A stretch of 64,000 bases of DNA, from the NCBI GenBank assembly GCA_028564925.1, contig CM053029.1, positions 36,630,026-36,694,025 of the forward strand, in the 5' to 3' direction. Origin of the DNA: Lithobates sylvaticus. Lineage: Eukaryota > Chordata > Amphibia > Anura > Ranidae. Shown piece by piece: positions 44,779 to 55,708 of the stretch; the first letter of the stretch is position 1; each line of letters opens with the position of its first letter. A program made the position numbers and the translations under genes. Below the pieces are notes generated by a model. The model saw only the letters and a program-made list of their open reading frames with translations, ran no database searches and was not told the DNA's origin.

Positions 44779-47700
44779 TCAGGTAGGATAAAGTTTGGTC
44801 CATGTGTCCCAGTCAACGTTAAATGCGTGAATTGAATTATGTTTAATAGCAAAATATTTTTCATAGCTGTATTGCATTTGGACCCTCTGCACTACTTCTG
44901 CGATAGTAGGAATGGATTTAGATTTCCATTTAGATGTTATGGTGAGTTTTGCTGCAATCAGAATATGAGTGATCAGAGCTCTACGATGTTTATGAATGGA
45001 TCCTATCCCAATATTGAGGATAGCTAGTTGGGGCTTAAGCAGAGGTGGTTTCTCAACCACCCTGCTTAAGAGGGAAGAAATATCTTTCCAAAAAACCTTA
45101 AGATAGCTACAATGCCATAAGATATGGAGGATGCCACCTCTCCCCCCACATCCCCTCCAGCAATCGGGAGAGGACTGTGGGTAGATCCGCGCCAACCTAA
45201 CGGGTGTAAGATATGTCCTGTAGAGAACTTTCAGCATTAGGTCCCAATGATTTACACAGTGAGAGTATCTATGGTATGATTGCAGGGCCTGTTGCCATTC
45301 CAGTTGGGTGACCGTGTTTCCTAGTTCTTTTTCCCAGTTATGCATATTTGAAGATTTCTGAAAGGTTTTGCTAAATTGAAGCTTCCCGTAGAACCAGGAC
45401 AGTCCTTTTGTACTCTCCTGATCCGACCGCAAGCGTGACCAAGATTCCCTATGCAGAGGGTAAGATATGTCGGGGTTGTCTCTTTGGAAATAGTTCAGTT
45501 GTATATGTGTGAATGTATCGGGGTGTGGGTGTTTATGCATTAATTCTTTGTAAGTTTGTATGCCTTCCCTTGTCCAATGCTGAGTTTTAAGGTTGGGTAT
45601 AATATGATCATATATTGGCAGTGGCAGGTCTGTACACCTGTCCATTGTGTCTTGTGGGACTATTTTGTGTAGGTATGACCATGCTACGAGGGTAGCCTCT
45701 ATGGCGTGAATAAATTGGCTGGTTAGTACTTTGCCTGTCAATGTCGCTAAGAGCAGAGTGGGCAGATTACCATTCCCCACCATGCTCCTCTCGATTCCCA
45801 CCCATAACTTCTCTGGTGCTCCTTCTGCCCATGCCATAGCTTGGTCTAGGCGTGCTGCATAATAGTAATGCTTCACATTCGGTAGATTAACTCCTCCATT
45901 TCTCTTATGTTTTGATAGCATGGGATATGCTATTTTGCTCATTTTCCCTCCCCATATATACTTCCTGAATAGCTTATCCACTTCTGCGAAGAACTTATCT
46001 GGGATTAATATTGGAACTGTTCTAAAGTAATAAATTATCTTGGGTAACAAGGTCATCTTAATAGCTGCTATTCTACCTATCCAGGAAAGTTCAAAGCTAG
46101 ATATGTGCTGAAGATCATGTTTTATTACTTCAAGTAGTTTAGTAAAGTTAGCATCATAAGTGGTCGCAGTGGGGTATGCCAGTTTTACCCCTAGGTAAGT
46201 TAAAGTATTTGGGGCCCATTGAAACGGGAAGGTTTTTTTTATGGTGCTCTTTACTGACTTCGAGAGTCCAATTGGGAGGATAGAAGATTTGTTGGAGTTT
46301 AGTTTATAATATGAGGCCCCCCCAAATTCGTCCAGGATTCTCTGGAGGTTGGTCAGGGAAGAGACCGGATCAGTCAATGTTAGAACCACATCGTCAGCGA
46401 ATAATCCTATTTTATGTGAGTATCCACCCACCTTGATACCTGATATCGAGTCGCAAGATCTAATGGCCTCCGCCAGGGGCTCCATAACCAGGGTGAATAT
46501 TAAAGGTGAGAGGGGGCACCCCTGACGGGTGCCATTAGTTATACGGAAATTGTCTGACAAAACACTGGAAGTGAAGACTCTTGCTGTGGGCTTCGTGTAC
46601 AGCGCCATAATGGCGTTGTGTATTGTACCTGTTATGCCAAATTTTAGTAGAGTTGCTTCTAGGAACCCCCAGTGTACTCTATCAAATGCCTTTTCGGCGT
46701 CGAGTGTCAGCACTACAGTGGGGGTTCCTCTGGATTCGGACACTTTCAGAAGGTTGAACAGTCTCCTCGTGCCGTCCGGCGCTTGTCGACCTTTCACAAA
46801 GCCCACCTGGTCTAGGCCTATCAGATGAGGAGTAATTATGGCCAGTCTGTTGGCTATGATTTTTGCGTATAATTTTAAATCTGTATTTAGCAGTGAAATA
46901 GGTCTAAAATTTTGAGGACTGTCCGGGCTCTTCCCTGGTTTCGGCAAAGTGATAATAGTAGCCTGCAGCATTTCTTCGGGAAAAGAGGCATTTGTGGCAG
47001 CACAGTCGAAAACCCTTTTAAGGTAGGGTGTAAGAGTGTAGGCAAATGCTTTGTAATACTCCGCTGAGAACCCATCGTTACCTGGGGATTTAGACGCAGG
47101 GAGTTTGTGTATTGTAGTTGCAATTTCTTTTTCTAAGATGGGGGAGTTTAGGAAGAATAGGTCATCTACTGTGATCTTTGGGAGTGACACTTTATCTAGG
47201 AATGCTTGTATAATTTTCGTGGATGGCTGTGGTGTTGAGGAATCGTTCGCTAGGTTGTATAGGTCACTATAGTATTTTTTAAAGGCGTTAGCTATATGAG
47301 TGGGGTGATATACTGTCTTTCTAGTGTGGGGGTCAAGTATGTGCGATAGTTTAGAGTGTTGCTGGCGTTTTCTGATGTAGTTGGCTAATAGTTTTCCTGC
47401 TCTGTTACCGTGTGCATAGTAGGTGGCTTTAAATCTTTTCAGTGAGGTAGTGTGGTCTTCTAACAAAATTTGCCTTATTTGGTGTCTATAGTTAGATATT
47501 TCCTGAGTAGTGGTAGGGGAGGGTTTCTGTTTGTTTTGTGTTTCAAGTGTTCTCAGGTTAGCAATGAGAGTGTTCAATTTGGAGACCCTATGCCTCTTTT
47601 CCCGTGCAGCCGCTTGTATCAACAAACCTCTGCTATATGCCTTATGGGCGCACCACAGCGACATTACATTGGTATCTATTGTATCATTAAATTGAAAAAA

Positions 47701-48495
47701 TTCCACTAGTTTAGCGTTTAAATGGTCCTTAAAGGAGTCTTTCGTTAGCAATTGGGTGTTGTTCCTCCATAGATAGGCAGGGGTATGTGAGTGCTGTTCC
47801 TCCAATATAATGGATACAGGAGCGTGATCTGACCATGTAATATCGTGGATCTTGACTTCTACCGAGCGTTGCAAAAGGGTCAGATCAGTCACAATCATAT
47901 CAATCCTAGAGTAGGAATTATGTGGGGCCGAGAAGTGCGTATAGTCTCTTTCAGATGCGTTGATACATCTCCATGAATCATACAGGTTGAGGTCATGCAG
48001 AAGAGATTTTATCTCGTATCTATGAGTTCCTCTGCTAGATGAACAGTCCATGTTCCTGTCCAGCACACAGTTGAAGTCACCGCACATAAGTATAGCTCCT
48101 TTACCGTGTTTCAGAACTTTTTGATGGAGGGATTTCAAGAATGAGGCCTGGCCCGAATTGGGAGCATACAGGTTCACTATCGTGTATAATACATTGTTCA
48201 GTTCGCAGATCAATATGATGTATCTTCCTTTGGGATCAGTGATAACATCATGTTGAGTGAATGCAACATTTTTGTGCACTGCAATTAGTGTGCCTCTTTT
48301 TTTGGACGTTGTGCAGGCTTGGAAAACATGAGGAAATGCCTTATCTGTGCATTTGGGTTGGTTGTGTCTTGAAAAATGGGTTTCTTGAACGCATAAAATT
48401 TCTCCCTTTAGCTTTTTAGCTTCTTGCCACATAGCTCGTCTTTTAAAGGGGCTATTAAGTCCGTTGGCATTGATAGAGACCAGTTTAATGGCCAT
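44779..48495 (-). CDS. LINE C ORF2: endonuclease-reverse transcriptase, intact
   Basis: 1238 codons without interruption. It nicks the target and copies LINE RNA in place. The APE endonuclease (about residues 1-235) shows SINANGLNSP, VQETHFS, LYAPNSG, MCGDFNCV, YSRIDMIVTD and TWSDHAPV. The RT (about 460-770) shows LPASKSPGNDGFS, NFRPISLLNTDLKLYAKI, TLDAEKAFDRVHWGF, GTRQGCPLSPLIF and the catalytic GLFADDVVLT, followed by YKLNSNKSSI. The C-terminal domain has CWRGCGGRGGILHILWHC (about residues 1130-1150), a C-x3-C-x7-H-x4-C type motif. All catalytic residues I can place are present. The ATG at 48495 directly precedes the first endonuclease strand. Confidence 0.95.
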   Translation of the reverse strand: MAIKLVSINANGLNSPFKRRAMWQEAKKLKGEILCVQETHFSRHNQPKCTDKAFPHVFQACTTSKKRGTLIAVHKNVAFTQHDVITDPKGRYIILICELNNVLYTIVNLYAPNSGQASFLKSLHQKVLKHGKGAILMCGDFNCVLDRNMDCSSSRGTHRYEIKSLLHDLNLYDSWRCINASERDYTHFSAPHNSYSRIDMIVTDLTLLQRSVEVKIHDITWSDHAPVSIILEEQHSHTPAYLWRNNTQLLTKDSFKDHLNAKLVEFFQFNDTIDTNVMSLWCAHKAYSRGLLIQAAAREKRHRVSKLNTLIANLRTLETQNKQKPSPTTTQEISNYRHQIRQILLEDHTTSLKRFKATYYAHGNRAGKLLANYIRKRQQHSKLSHILDPHTRKTVYHPTHIANAFKKYYSDLYNLANDSSTPQPSTKIIQAFLDKVSLPKITVDDLFFLNSPILEKEIATTIHKLPASKSPGNDGFSAEYYKAFAYTLTPYLKRVFDCAATNASFPEEMLQATIITLPKPGKSPDSPQNFRPISLLNTDLKLYAKIIANRLAIITPHLIGLDQVGFVKGRQAPDGTRRLFNLLKVSESRGTPTVVLTLDAEKAFDRVHWGFLEATLLKFGITGTIHNAIMALYTKPTARVFTSSVLSDNFRITNGTRQGCPLSPLIFTLVMEPLAEAIRSCDSISGIKVGGYSHKIGLFADDVVLTLTDPVSSLTNLQRILDEFGGASYYKLNSNKSSILPIGLSKSVKSTIKKTFPFQWAPNTLTYLGVKLAYPTATTYDANFTKLLEVIKHDLQHISSFELSWIGRIAAIKMTLLPKIIYYFRTVPILIPDKFFAEVDKLFRKYIWGGKMSKIAYPMLSKHKRNGGVNLPNVKHYYYAARLDQAMAWAEGAPEKLWVGIERSMVGNGNLPTLLLATLTGKVLTSQFIHAIEATLVAWSYLHKIVPQDTMDRCTDLPLPIYDHIIPNLKTQHWTREGIQTYKELMHKHPHPDTFTHIQLNYFQRDNPDISYPLHRESWSRLRSDQESTKGLSWFYGKLQFSKTFQKSSNMHNWEKELGNTVTQLEWQQALQSYHRYSHCVNHWDLMLKVLYRTYLTPVRLARIYPQSSPDCWRGCGGRGGILHILWHCSYLKVFWKDISSLLSRVVEKPPLLKPQLAILNIGIGSIHKHRRALITHILIAAKLTITSKWKSKSIPTIAEVVQRVQMQYSYEKYFAIKHNSIHAFNVDWDTWTKLYPT

Positions 48496-48859
48496 TGTAT
48501 GAGTTTGCAGTCAGTGATGGGTACGTAGGGAATCAACTGTAAAGGTGTTGCAATATAAATTGTTACCTGTAGGTGGCAGTGTTGGTCCAGGTCAAGATAA
48601 AGATGACTGGTGACAGTGTTGAATCTTGCTAGGCTGGGTTTTTGAAGATCCGCATTCCTTGATGGCACATGAAAGAAAGTAAAAACTAAAAAAAGAAAAT
48701 GAACACAAAAACAGGTTGAACATTTAGAACAACTTAACGAGTGCGAAAAATTTCCGCTTCTGCACATTAGGGGGTCATTCGCTCCCTTTATCCAGTTCCC
48801 CCCCTACTCAATTAGATTTGACCAGTGAGCAGGCTATTTTCTTTGCAGGTATGCTTTGG

Positions 48860-49909
48860 TTAAGGTTTTAATTTAACTCTTTGCCATTCTTGGGGTAATT
48901 TATGGGCCGATGCGGATGCGTGGGGTGCCACTTCTTCTGGGAGAATCTGCCATTTTCTGGCTAATTTCAGGCCGTTATCGAGGTTGTTGATAACATAGGT
49001 TTTGTTTTCCCTTGTGATCAGGATCTTGGTTGGGAATCCCCATGTGTATGGGATCTTGTGGGTTTGTAGCAGCTTTGTCAGAGATGCTAGGTTCCTGCGT
49101 GCTTGCATAGTGTGTTGTGAGATATCAGAGTACACAGAAATGTCAGCATATGGGTCTGGCAGAGGGGAATTTTTCCTGGAGAATCTCATCAGATCTTCCT
49201 TCACATGGAAAAAATGCACTCTTGCTATGACGTCTCTTGGGATTTTCTCGGGTAGATGTTTAGGTTTGGGTAGCCTGTGTGCCCGATCTACAATCACCTC
49301 CCTCTCTGGAATTTCAGGTAGTAATGCCGAGATAAATTCTTGCACATAATTCCTGAGTTCTGCTGGTGCTACATCCTCTGTCACCCCCCTCAGCTTCACA
49401 TTGTTCCTCCTGGATCGGTCCTCCAAATCTGCCATTTTACTTTTGATCGCTTGAATTTCATCGTCCGCCCCATTGTATGCGTCTACTAGTTCGTTATGGG
49501 CCACTGTAAATTCCCCCATTTTGTCTTCAGTGTGGGAGACTCTATCCCCTAAGGCCGTTACTTCAGCTTTCAGTTGTGTTGTGCATTCCAAAATGTCTCT
49601 ATGTAAAGAGCCCCTTAGAGTCACAAGCATGTCTCTCATTTGGGTGTCAGTTAATGGCTGATCCAGGGTGGGGAAGTCATTCATCTGGTCAATGAAATCT
49701 TTTGTGCTGTCCTGTGACATGTCATGGCCCCCTTGCTTACCTGGATACTTGTGCTCTTCCGACCGTTTATGTGCCGATTTTTGCGGGCTTTGCACCGGTG
49801 ATGTGCCTGGGGAGAGTCTTCCAGCATATCCCGGGGATGAGGCCTGGTATCTGCTTTCTTGCTGAGTGGATTGATCGTCACCGCCGCGAGGTGAAGGCCT
49901 CGGCGCCAT
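48860..49909 (-). CDS. LINE C ORF1: RNA-binding chaperone, intact
   Basis: 349 codons. The N-terminal about 85 residues are Ser/Pro/Gln-rich and disordered-looking; about 85-165 is a coiled coil (LHRDILECTTQLKAEVTALG, then heptads), which in L1 drives trimer formation. Next comes an RRM with RSRRNNVKLRGVTEDV and HRLPKPKHLPEKIPRDVIAR, and a C-terminal domain with IPYTWGFPTKILITRENK. The order matches L1 ORF1p. The ATG at 49909 (MAPRPSPRGG) is the first in frame, about 215 bp from the element's 5' end. Stop at 48860-48862. Confidence 0.92.
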   Translation of the reverse strand: MAPRPSPRGGDDQSTQQESRYQASSPGYAGRLSPGTSPVQSPQKSAHKRSEEHKYPGKQGGHDMSQDSTKDFIDQMNDFPTLDQPLTDTQMRDMLVTLRGSLHRDILECTTQLKAEVTALGDRVSHTEDKMGEFTVAHNELVDAYNGADDEIQAIKSKMADLEDRSRRNNVKLRGVTEDVAPAELRNYVQEFISALLPEIPEREVIVDRAHRLPKPKHLPEKIPRDVIARVHFFHVKEDLMRFSRKNSPLPDPYADISVYSDISQHTMQARRNLASLTKLLQTHKIPYTWGFPTKILITRENKTYVINNLDNGLKLARKWQILPEEVAPHASASAHKLPQEWQRVKLKP

Positions 49910-50129
49910 CTTGGGCCTTCCTTGCTCCAGGGCTGAAAAAGTCTGTCAGCTTCTGCGGGCCCCTCTCCTTCTTTCTCTTCTGCATAATGCCTGCAGATGA
50001 TTGCCGATGTGTAAGGCAGCAGGTGTGTGCTCACTGGGCCGTCTGGCGTCGCTATGTGTAGCTAGATGGGGCTGGATACTCCGGGAGCTCTCTCCTCACG
50101 CTGCCATCTCCTCGGCTGCTGGCCACGCC

Positions 50130-53100
50130 CCCGCTCCTGCTACATTTCAACGCCTAATGGAAAGGACAGTTGGAGACATGAACCTCATAGAAGTCCTTGT
50201 GTACCTGGACGATGTCATTGTCTTTGGAAAGACTTTGGAAGAACATGAAGCCAGATTGGAGAAAGTACTGAAGAGGCTCAGTGAAGAGGGACTCAAACTT
50301 TCTCCAGAGAAGTGTCGGTTCTATCAGTCTTCTGTGAACTATCTGGGACACATAGTGTCTGAAAAGGGAGTGGCTACAGACCCTGAGAAGTTGGAGGCAG
50401 TTACTTTGTGGCCAAGACCCACAACAGTTACAGAACTTCGGTCTTTCTTGGGGTTCTGCTCCTACTACCGCAGGTTTGTGGATGGGTTTGCCCGCATTGC
50501 CAAACCTCTAAACGAACTGCTCAAGACAGAAGGAGAGGAAGATGGGTTGGGGCCTAGGAGGCCCGGTGAGTCGGTCCAAGACCAATGGAACTCAAGGTGT
50601 GAAGAGGCTTTCAGAACCTTGAAGAGAAGTCTCACCACAGCCCCAGTTTTGGCCTATGCTGACCCCACTAGACCATATGAGCTACATGTTGATGCCAGCC
50701 ATGAGGGCCTAGGTGGAGTACTCTACCAGGAGTATGAAGACCAGCTACGACCAGTGGCCTATGTGAGCCGGAGCCTGACCCCTCCGAGAAGAACTATCCC
50801 ACCCACAAGTTGGAGTTCTTAGCCCTCAAATGGGCAGTTGTTGACAAACTGAGAGACTATCTGTATGGGGCCGAGTTTACTGTAAAGACAGATAACAACC
50901 CCTTGACCTATCTATTCACCACCGCCAAGCTGGATGCAACTGGACACAGATGGTTGGCGGCGTTGTCTGGATTCAATTTCAGCCTCAAGTACAGACCAGG
51001 GGCTGGAAATAGGGATGCAGATGCCCTGTCGTCCCGAAGATCCCATGTCATGGTCGATGACTGGGAAGACTGGACTCAAGTGGCACCAGATGGAGTGCGA
51101 GCCCTTTGTCAGGGGGCTGAACTCCAAGCCAGAGGAGGATCCAGAGCGGAAGAGATAGGAGTTACCACAGTGGGAGTCCCAAAGTGTTACTGTGGGGTAA
51201 CTCAACTAGAAGAAGAGTGCCTACCGAAGCTGTCCAAGAAGGAGTTAAGGTGTGACCAATTGGAAGACCCCATGGGGAAATTGGTCCTGGAAGCCCTGGA
51301 AAACCAGAGTCCAGAGGGACTTCGCCTTCACCCTTCTAAAGAAGCTCGTCTACTGAGGAGAGAGTTGGACAAGCTACAGGTGCATCAGGGGGTAGTCTAC
51401 CGAAGGGGCCCTCTGATGGCCCAGAAGACAAGTGGCAGTTGTTTCTCCCAGAGAAGCATCGAGAGACTGTGCTGAGTGCCTTACATGACCAGCATGGTCA
51501 CTTAGGAGCAGAGAGAACCTTCCAACTTGTCAGAGACCCGTTTTATTGGCCCTGCATGAGGACCGAAGTGGAGGAGTATTGCCATTCCTGTGCAAGATGC
51601 ATTCAGAGGAAGACTTTACCCCATCAAGCTGCCCCAATGGGCCATCTACAGAGTCAAGGCCCAATGGATCTGGTATGCATTGATTTTCTCTGCCTTGAAC
51701 CCGATTTGAGTGGATTGGGAAATGTTCTGGTGGTAACCGACCATTTCACCCGTTATGCTCAGGCTTTCCCAACCAAGGACCAGAAGGCCTCTACAGTAGC
51801 CAAGGTACTTTTGGAGAAGTACTTTGTTCATTATGGACTACCACAGAGAATCCATTCAGACCAAGGAAGGGACTTTGAGAGTCGCCTGATCAGGAAGCTA
51901 CTAGATTCTCTGGGAGTAGAGAAGACTAGAACTACACCCTATCACCCTCAAGGTGATGCCCAGCCTGAAAGGTTCAACAGGACCCTATTGAACATGTTGG
52001 GAACTTTGGAAACAAAGAAGAAGCAACATTGGAGTCAACACATTTCAGCTCTAGTGCATGCCTACAACTGCACCACAAGTGATGTGACAGGTTTCTCCCC
52101 TTACCGACTTATGTTTGGGAGAGAAGCAAGATTGCCAGTGGATTTGGCCTTCGGCATTTCCTTAGACCATGCCTCTGCTGCCTCCCACAAAGGATATGTG
52201 GACAGACTGAGGCACAGTCTGAAGATAGCTTATGAGAAAGCTCAAGCGGCCTCTGACCAGAGGGGGGCCCGAAATAAGAGGAACTTTGATTTGAAAGTTA
52301 GAGTACAGGACCTACAGCCTGGGGACCGTGTACTGTTACGAAATCTAGGGATCCCTGGAAAACACAAGATTGCTGATAGATGGAGATCAGAGCCATATAT
52401 CATTTGTAGAAAACTTCCAGGATTGCCTGTCTACAATTTAAAGCCAGAAGGGAGAGTGGGGCCTTTGAAGACCTGGCATAGGAATCATTTGCTCCCACTC
52501 ACTGAAGCAGTCAGAATGCCTCCAGCAAGAGACGTACCTGAATCTGTTTCCATTCTGGATACCCCCAGGCCCAACACTCGGTCCCAGACATCCCAAGTTA
52601 GGGGTGGACAGGACCCCCAACCAGAGGAAGAAAGAGGAGAACTTGAATGGCTATGGCCTTCCTCAACTTCAGGAAATTCCGCCATAGATCTTCCACCTAC
52701 TGAAGATGTGGAAGATAACACATTGAACCCAGAAGCCACAGAGTTTGTGCCATTCAGTGTTGTGCCTGAGTGCTGGGAAGATATCCCTGGCCTCTACTCA
52801 GAAGAAGAAGAAGTAGATGTTCCAGAACCAGAGATGTTGCCAGAATGTGTTCCTGAAGAAGTCCCAAGAGAACAGAGAGCTCGCAGAGTTGTGAGGCCTC
52901 CCAAGAAGTTAACTTACCCCCAAATGGGAAAAAGTTCAGAGGACTCTGTTACCACAGCAAGGAGAAGTGCTGAAAGCCCTGACCCATCCACTGTTCATTT
53001 GGTGGAGGGCAACCCCAGCTTACTCTCTGGCACAGTTAAACAGGTCGCCCACACTGAAGTGACCTGTAGCCAGGACAGCTCCCCATCTCATGCTAATTGG

Positions 53101-53216
53101 TGGGAAGCTCCCCTGTCTGAATTATGTGAACGTGTTGTCTCAAAGAAAGCTTGTAGTTTGAACAATGTCTTTGGGGACCAAAGATTCAAAGTGGGGGGAG
53201 TGTGTAGCGGGGTCGT
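50130..53216 (+). mobile_element. Pol region of the PNMA-gag Gypsy element
   Basis: Order: reverse transcriptase with LVYLDDVIVFGKTLEEH (about 50196-50245), then LGFCSYYRRFVDGFA; RNase H with ELHVDASHEGLGGVLYQE (about 50680-50735); integrase zinc region HDQHGHLGAERTF to CHSCARC (about 51480-51600); DDE core with VCIDFLC, HSDQGRDFES and YHPQGDAQPERFNRTL (about 51670-51990); and a GPY/F-like module (RWRSEPYIICRKLPG). No chromodomain is present, unlike the other two Gypsy elements. The last frame runs on into the LTR. The region is not whole. Confidence 0.92.
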
Positions 53217-54152
53217 ACCCCTTTTAGGGGAAAAGACTACATTCCCCATAATTCCCCAGGCTCCCGGGAGGATTGTTTCCGCCCGAGAGGCTGCTGGGGG
53301 AGGTGATAAAAGGGAAGAGGAGAGACCGCCTCTTTCTCTTCTGACTGGGCTGGTGACGCAGAGACTTGCAAGTGAGGAGACACCTGTGCGGACCGGGACT
53401 GCTGAAGGCCTGAAGCCTGGGCCTTGCAGCAGGTGGAGAGAGACTCTCACCCCTCAGAGTCTGCAGCAGCGGAGCGGAGACTTTTCCCTACAGTCGGTCG
53501 GTCGGAGCTGAGGACCGGACCCCAGGATTGGTGAGAGAGCTGAAAGGCTCATCCTGCATTGCTATACACACGTTTATGCCTATTGAACTGCCAAGGCACA
53601 ATTTACCTCAGAGCAGCAAATGTTACTTTCTGTGGATTACAAATACACCATTTTAAAGCTACATGTGCACCACCTCTACAGATCTATTGCCGGTGAAGAA
53701 CACTGTACTTGTACAAGGACTGAGCTCTATTACTAGGGATCAGGCCTGGTCCGTTAGGTAGGCGCAGATAGATTTATTGCACCTCAGGGGTGCATAGCAG
53801 ACGGTCGCCACACTTGGCGTTCCGTTCCCCATGGCTAGTTGATACATATATGTGTACATGTTAAAGTGCATATTGCAGGGACCTGCTAAAGTATTATAAG
53901 TCATATGTCTAAATGCATGTTACTATTTATTTTCCTTACTGCCAAAGTAAAGCCAGTTATTCTTATCTCAGCAGTCTGCTTGTGAGTTCATACCCATTAC
54001 ACTTAGAGTATAAGTGATATTTATATGTGCATAGATACATACCCCTTACTAACTGTGCCAGAGCGGGTAGAGCAAATTGCCGGGGGTTGGTGGAGCTGTA
54101 CTCAGGGACCCAAAACAAACCAGCGGCCCTCTTAACTGGGGGTATCGCTACA

Positions 54153-54960
54153 AACCTAATTTACCATGCAGTTGCCCACTCCATTAATTTGTTCAGGTCT
54201 TTCTGTAAAATTTTCTATATCCTGATGGGAAGTCATTGCCCTGCTTATTTTTATGTCGTTTGCAAAAACTGAGATTGAGCTATTTATCCCATCCTCTATA
54301 TCATTTATGAATACATTTAATAGAATTGGTCCCAAGACAGAACCTTGGGGTACCCCACTTACCACTCCAGACCATTCTGGGTACATGTTATTTATCGCCA
54401 CTCTTTGGACATGCCCATGTAACCATTTTTTTATCCAGGAACAAACCTTATGATCCATGCCCTCAGCCCTCATTTTGTGAATTAAGCGCTTATGGGGAAC
54501 TGTATCAATGCTTTTGCAAAATCCAGATACACCACATCCACAGGCCTCCCCTGTCTAGATGGCAGCTCACTTGCTCGAGAATGTTAGCAGATTGGTCTGG
54601 CAAGAACGATCTTTCGTAAACCCATGCTGATTACTACTAATGATACTTCTTTCTTCGTGAAATTTTTGGCTATATTCCCTTAACATCCCCTCCAATAATT
54701 TACCCACTATTGATGTTAGGCTGACTGGCCTGTAGTTTCCAGGTATATGTCTCAGCCCTTTTTTGAATATTGGTACCGCATTGGCTTTTCTCCAATCAGC
54801 TGGTACCATTCCTGTCAGTATGCTGTCCACAAAGATTAGGAACAATGGTCTGGCTATAACCTGACCTGAGTTCTCTGAGGACTCTTGGGTGTAAGTCGTC
54901 TGGTCCTAATGATTTATTTATATTAAGTTTATCTAGTCTTTCCTTGACTCCGGCCTCTGT
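54153..54960 (-). pseudogene. CR1 LINE, central RT part, continuation of 37930-38568
   Basis: Minus-strand residues GMVPADWRKANAVPIFKKG, YRPVSLTSIVGKLLEGMLRE and NQHGFTKDRSCQTNLL are followed in another frame by KVCSWIKKWLHGHVQRVAIN, GVPQGSVLGPILLNVFINDI and a FANDIKI catalytic-region block (FADD expected). The reading stops at the Gypsy boundary and resumes at 38568. The upstream endonuclease is missing, as usual for 5'-truncated CR1. Confidence 0.92.
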
Positions 54961-55204
54961 TAGCCACAAGTAAATGAGTTAAAGTTTCACTTTGCAAAGA
55001 ATACCCAATCACATACCCAAAGAATACCCAATCACATGCAAGAAAAATTTACAGCATTGTTGCTTGCACGTAATTGAATAATGGAAGTCAGGAGAGCTTC
55101 ATTTTACTTAGTAAGCTCTGGTGCAACCACACTTGCAAAGAGCACAGTCTATTTGCCTTTAGTAAAACTAACCCCTATGTGTCTTATCGAACAAAAGGGT
55201 TCAA
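54961..55204 (-). repeat. MITE-like dispersed repeat
   Basis: Contains a direct repeat AAGAATACCCAATCACAT (54998 and 55020) and blocks such as AGTAAGCTCTGGTGCAACCA and GCACAGTCTATTTGCCTTTA. The same vocabulary appears at 25515-25640. Non-coding. Confidence 0.5.
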
Positions 55205-55708
55205 TAGTCTCTGGCAGGATTTTGCTATACGCTGTATATTGCGGCGGACATATCGGACACTTTTGACACATTTTTGGGACCATTCACATTTATACAGCGA
55301 TCCATGCTATAAAAATGCATTGATTACTGTATAAATGTGACTGGCAGGGAACGGGTTAACCACTAGGGGGCGCTAAAGGGGTTAATATGTTCCCTGGGAG
55401 TGATTCTAACTGTAGGGGGAGGGGACTCACAAGGGGAGGAGACCAATCGGTGTTTCTCTGTACTGAGAACACACCATTGGCTCCTCTCCTCTGACAGGAC
55501 TGTGGATCTGTGTGTTTACACACAAAGATCCACGGTCCCGCTGTGTTACCGGGCAATCGCGGGTGCCCGGCGGACATCGCGGCCGCTGGGCACGCGCATC
55601 GGGTGCCCAGTGACACGGTGGACGCGCGTTCAGCGCTGCCGCCCTCCTGCCCTGAGAGCTGCGCTGCCTGGCCATCAATAGACAGCCGGCAGTCGCATAG
55701 TGGTTAAA
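55205..55708 (-). repeat. Interspersed repeat R1, minus-oriented copy
   Basis: Reverse-complement landmarks of the copy at 17523-18235: GTGGTTAA end (55699-55706), GTGATTCTAACTGT (55399-55412), TTAACCACTAGG (55358-55369) and CATTTATACAGCGATC (55287-55302), in the expected inverted order. The middle part differs in length. Confidence 0.7.

Larger units (their letters stand above)
44277..50128 (-). mobile_element. Full-length L1-superfamily LINE with both ORFs open (LINE C)
   Basis: Minus strand: 5' end GGGGGCGTGGCC (about 50126-50115), a leader of about 215 bp, ORF1 (49909-48860), a 364-bp spacer, ORF2 (48495-44779), a 3' UTR of about 500 bp with AATAAA (44287-44292) and an A-rich end. At 5.85 kb it is complete. 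Because neither ORF has a stop or frameshift, it is the best candidate in the window for a recently active, perhaps still active, element. It lies within the Gypsy element; I could not match a target-site duplication between 44262-44276 and 50129-50145. Confidence 0.92.
38569..54152 (+). mobile_element. Ty3/Gypsy element with PNMA-like gag (young, broken, nested insertions)
   Basis: The LTRs are 38569-39509 and 53203-54152, about 945 bp; they differ at only some ten positions, so the insertion is young. The full LTR ends are TGTAGCGG...CGCTACA. A primer-binding-like TGGGGGCTCGT (39512-39522) followed by CCGGGAT resembles the proline-tRNA type, and the polypurine tract AAAGTGGGGGGAG lies just before 53203. 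The element splits a CR1 LINE; AAC borders both sides. Inside lie foldback 2 (41234-44188) and LINE C (44277-50128). It is broken, with at least two interruptions beyond these. Confidence 0.93.
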
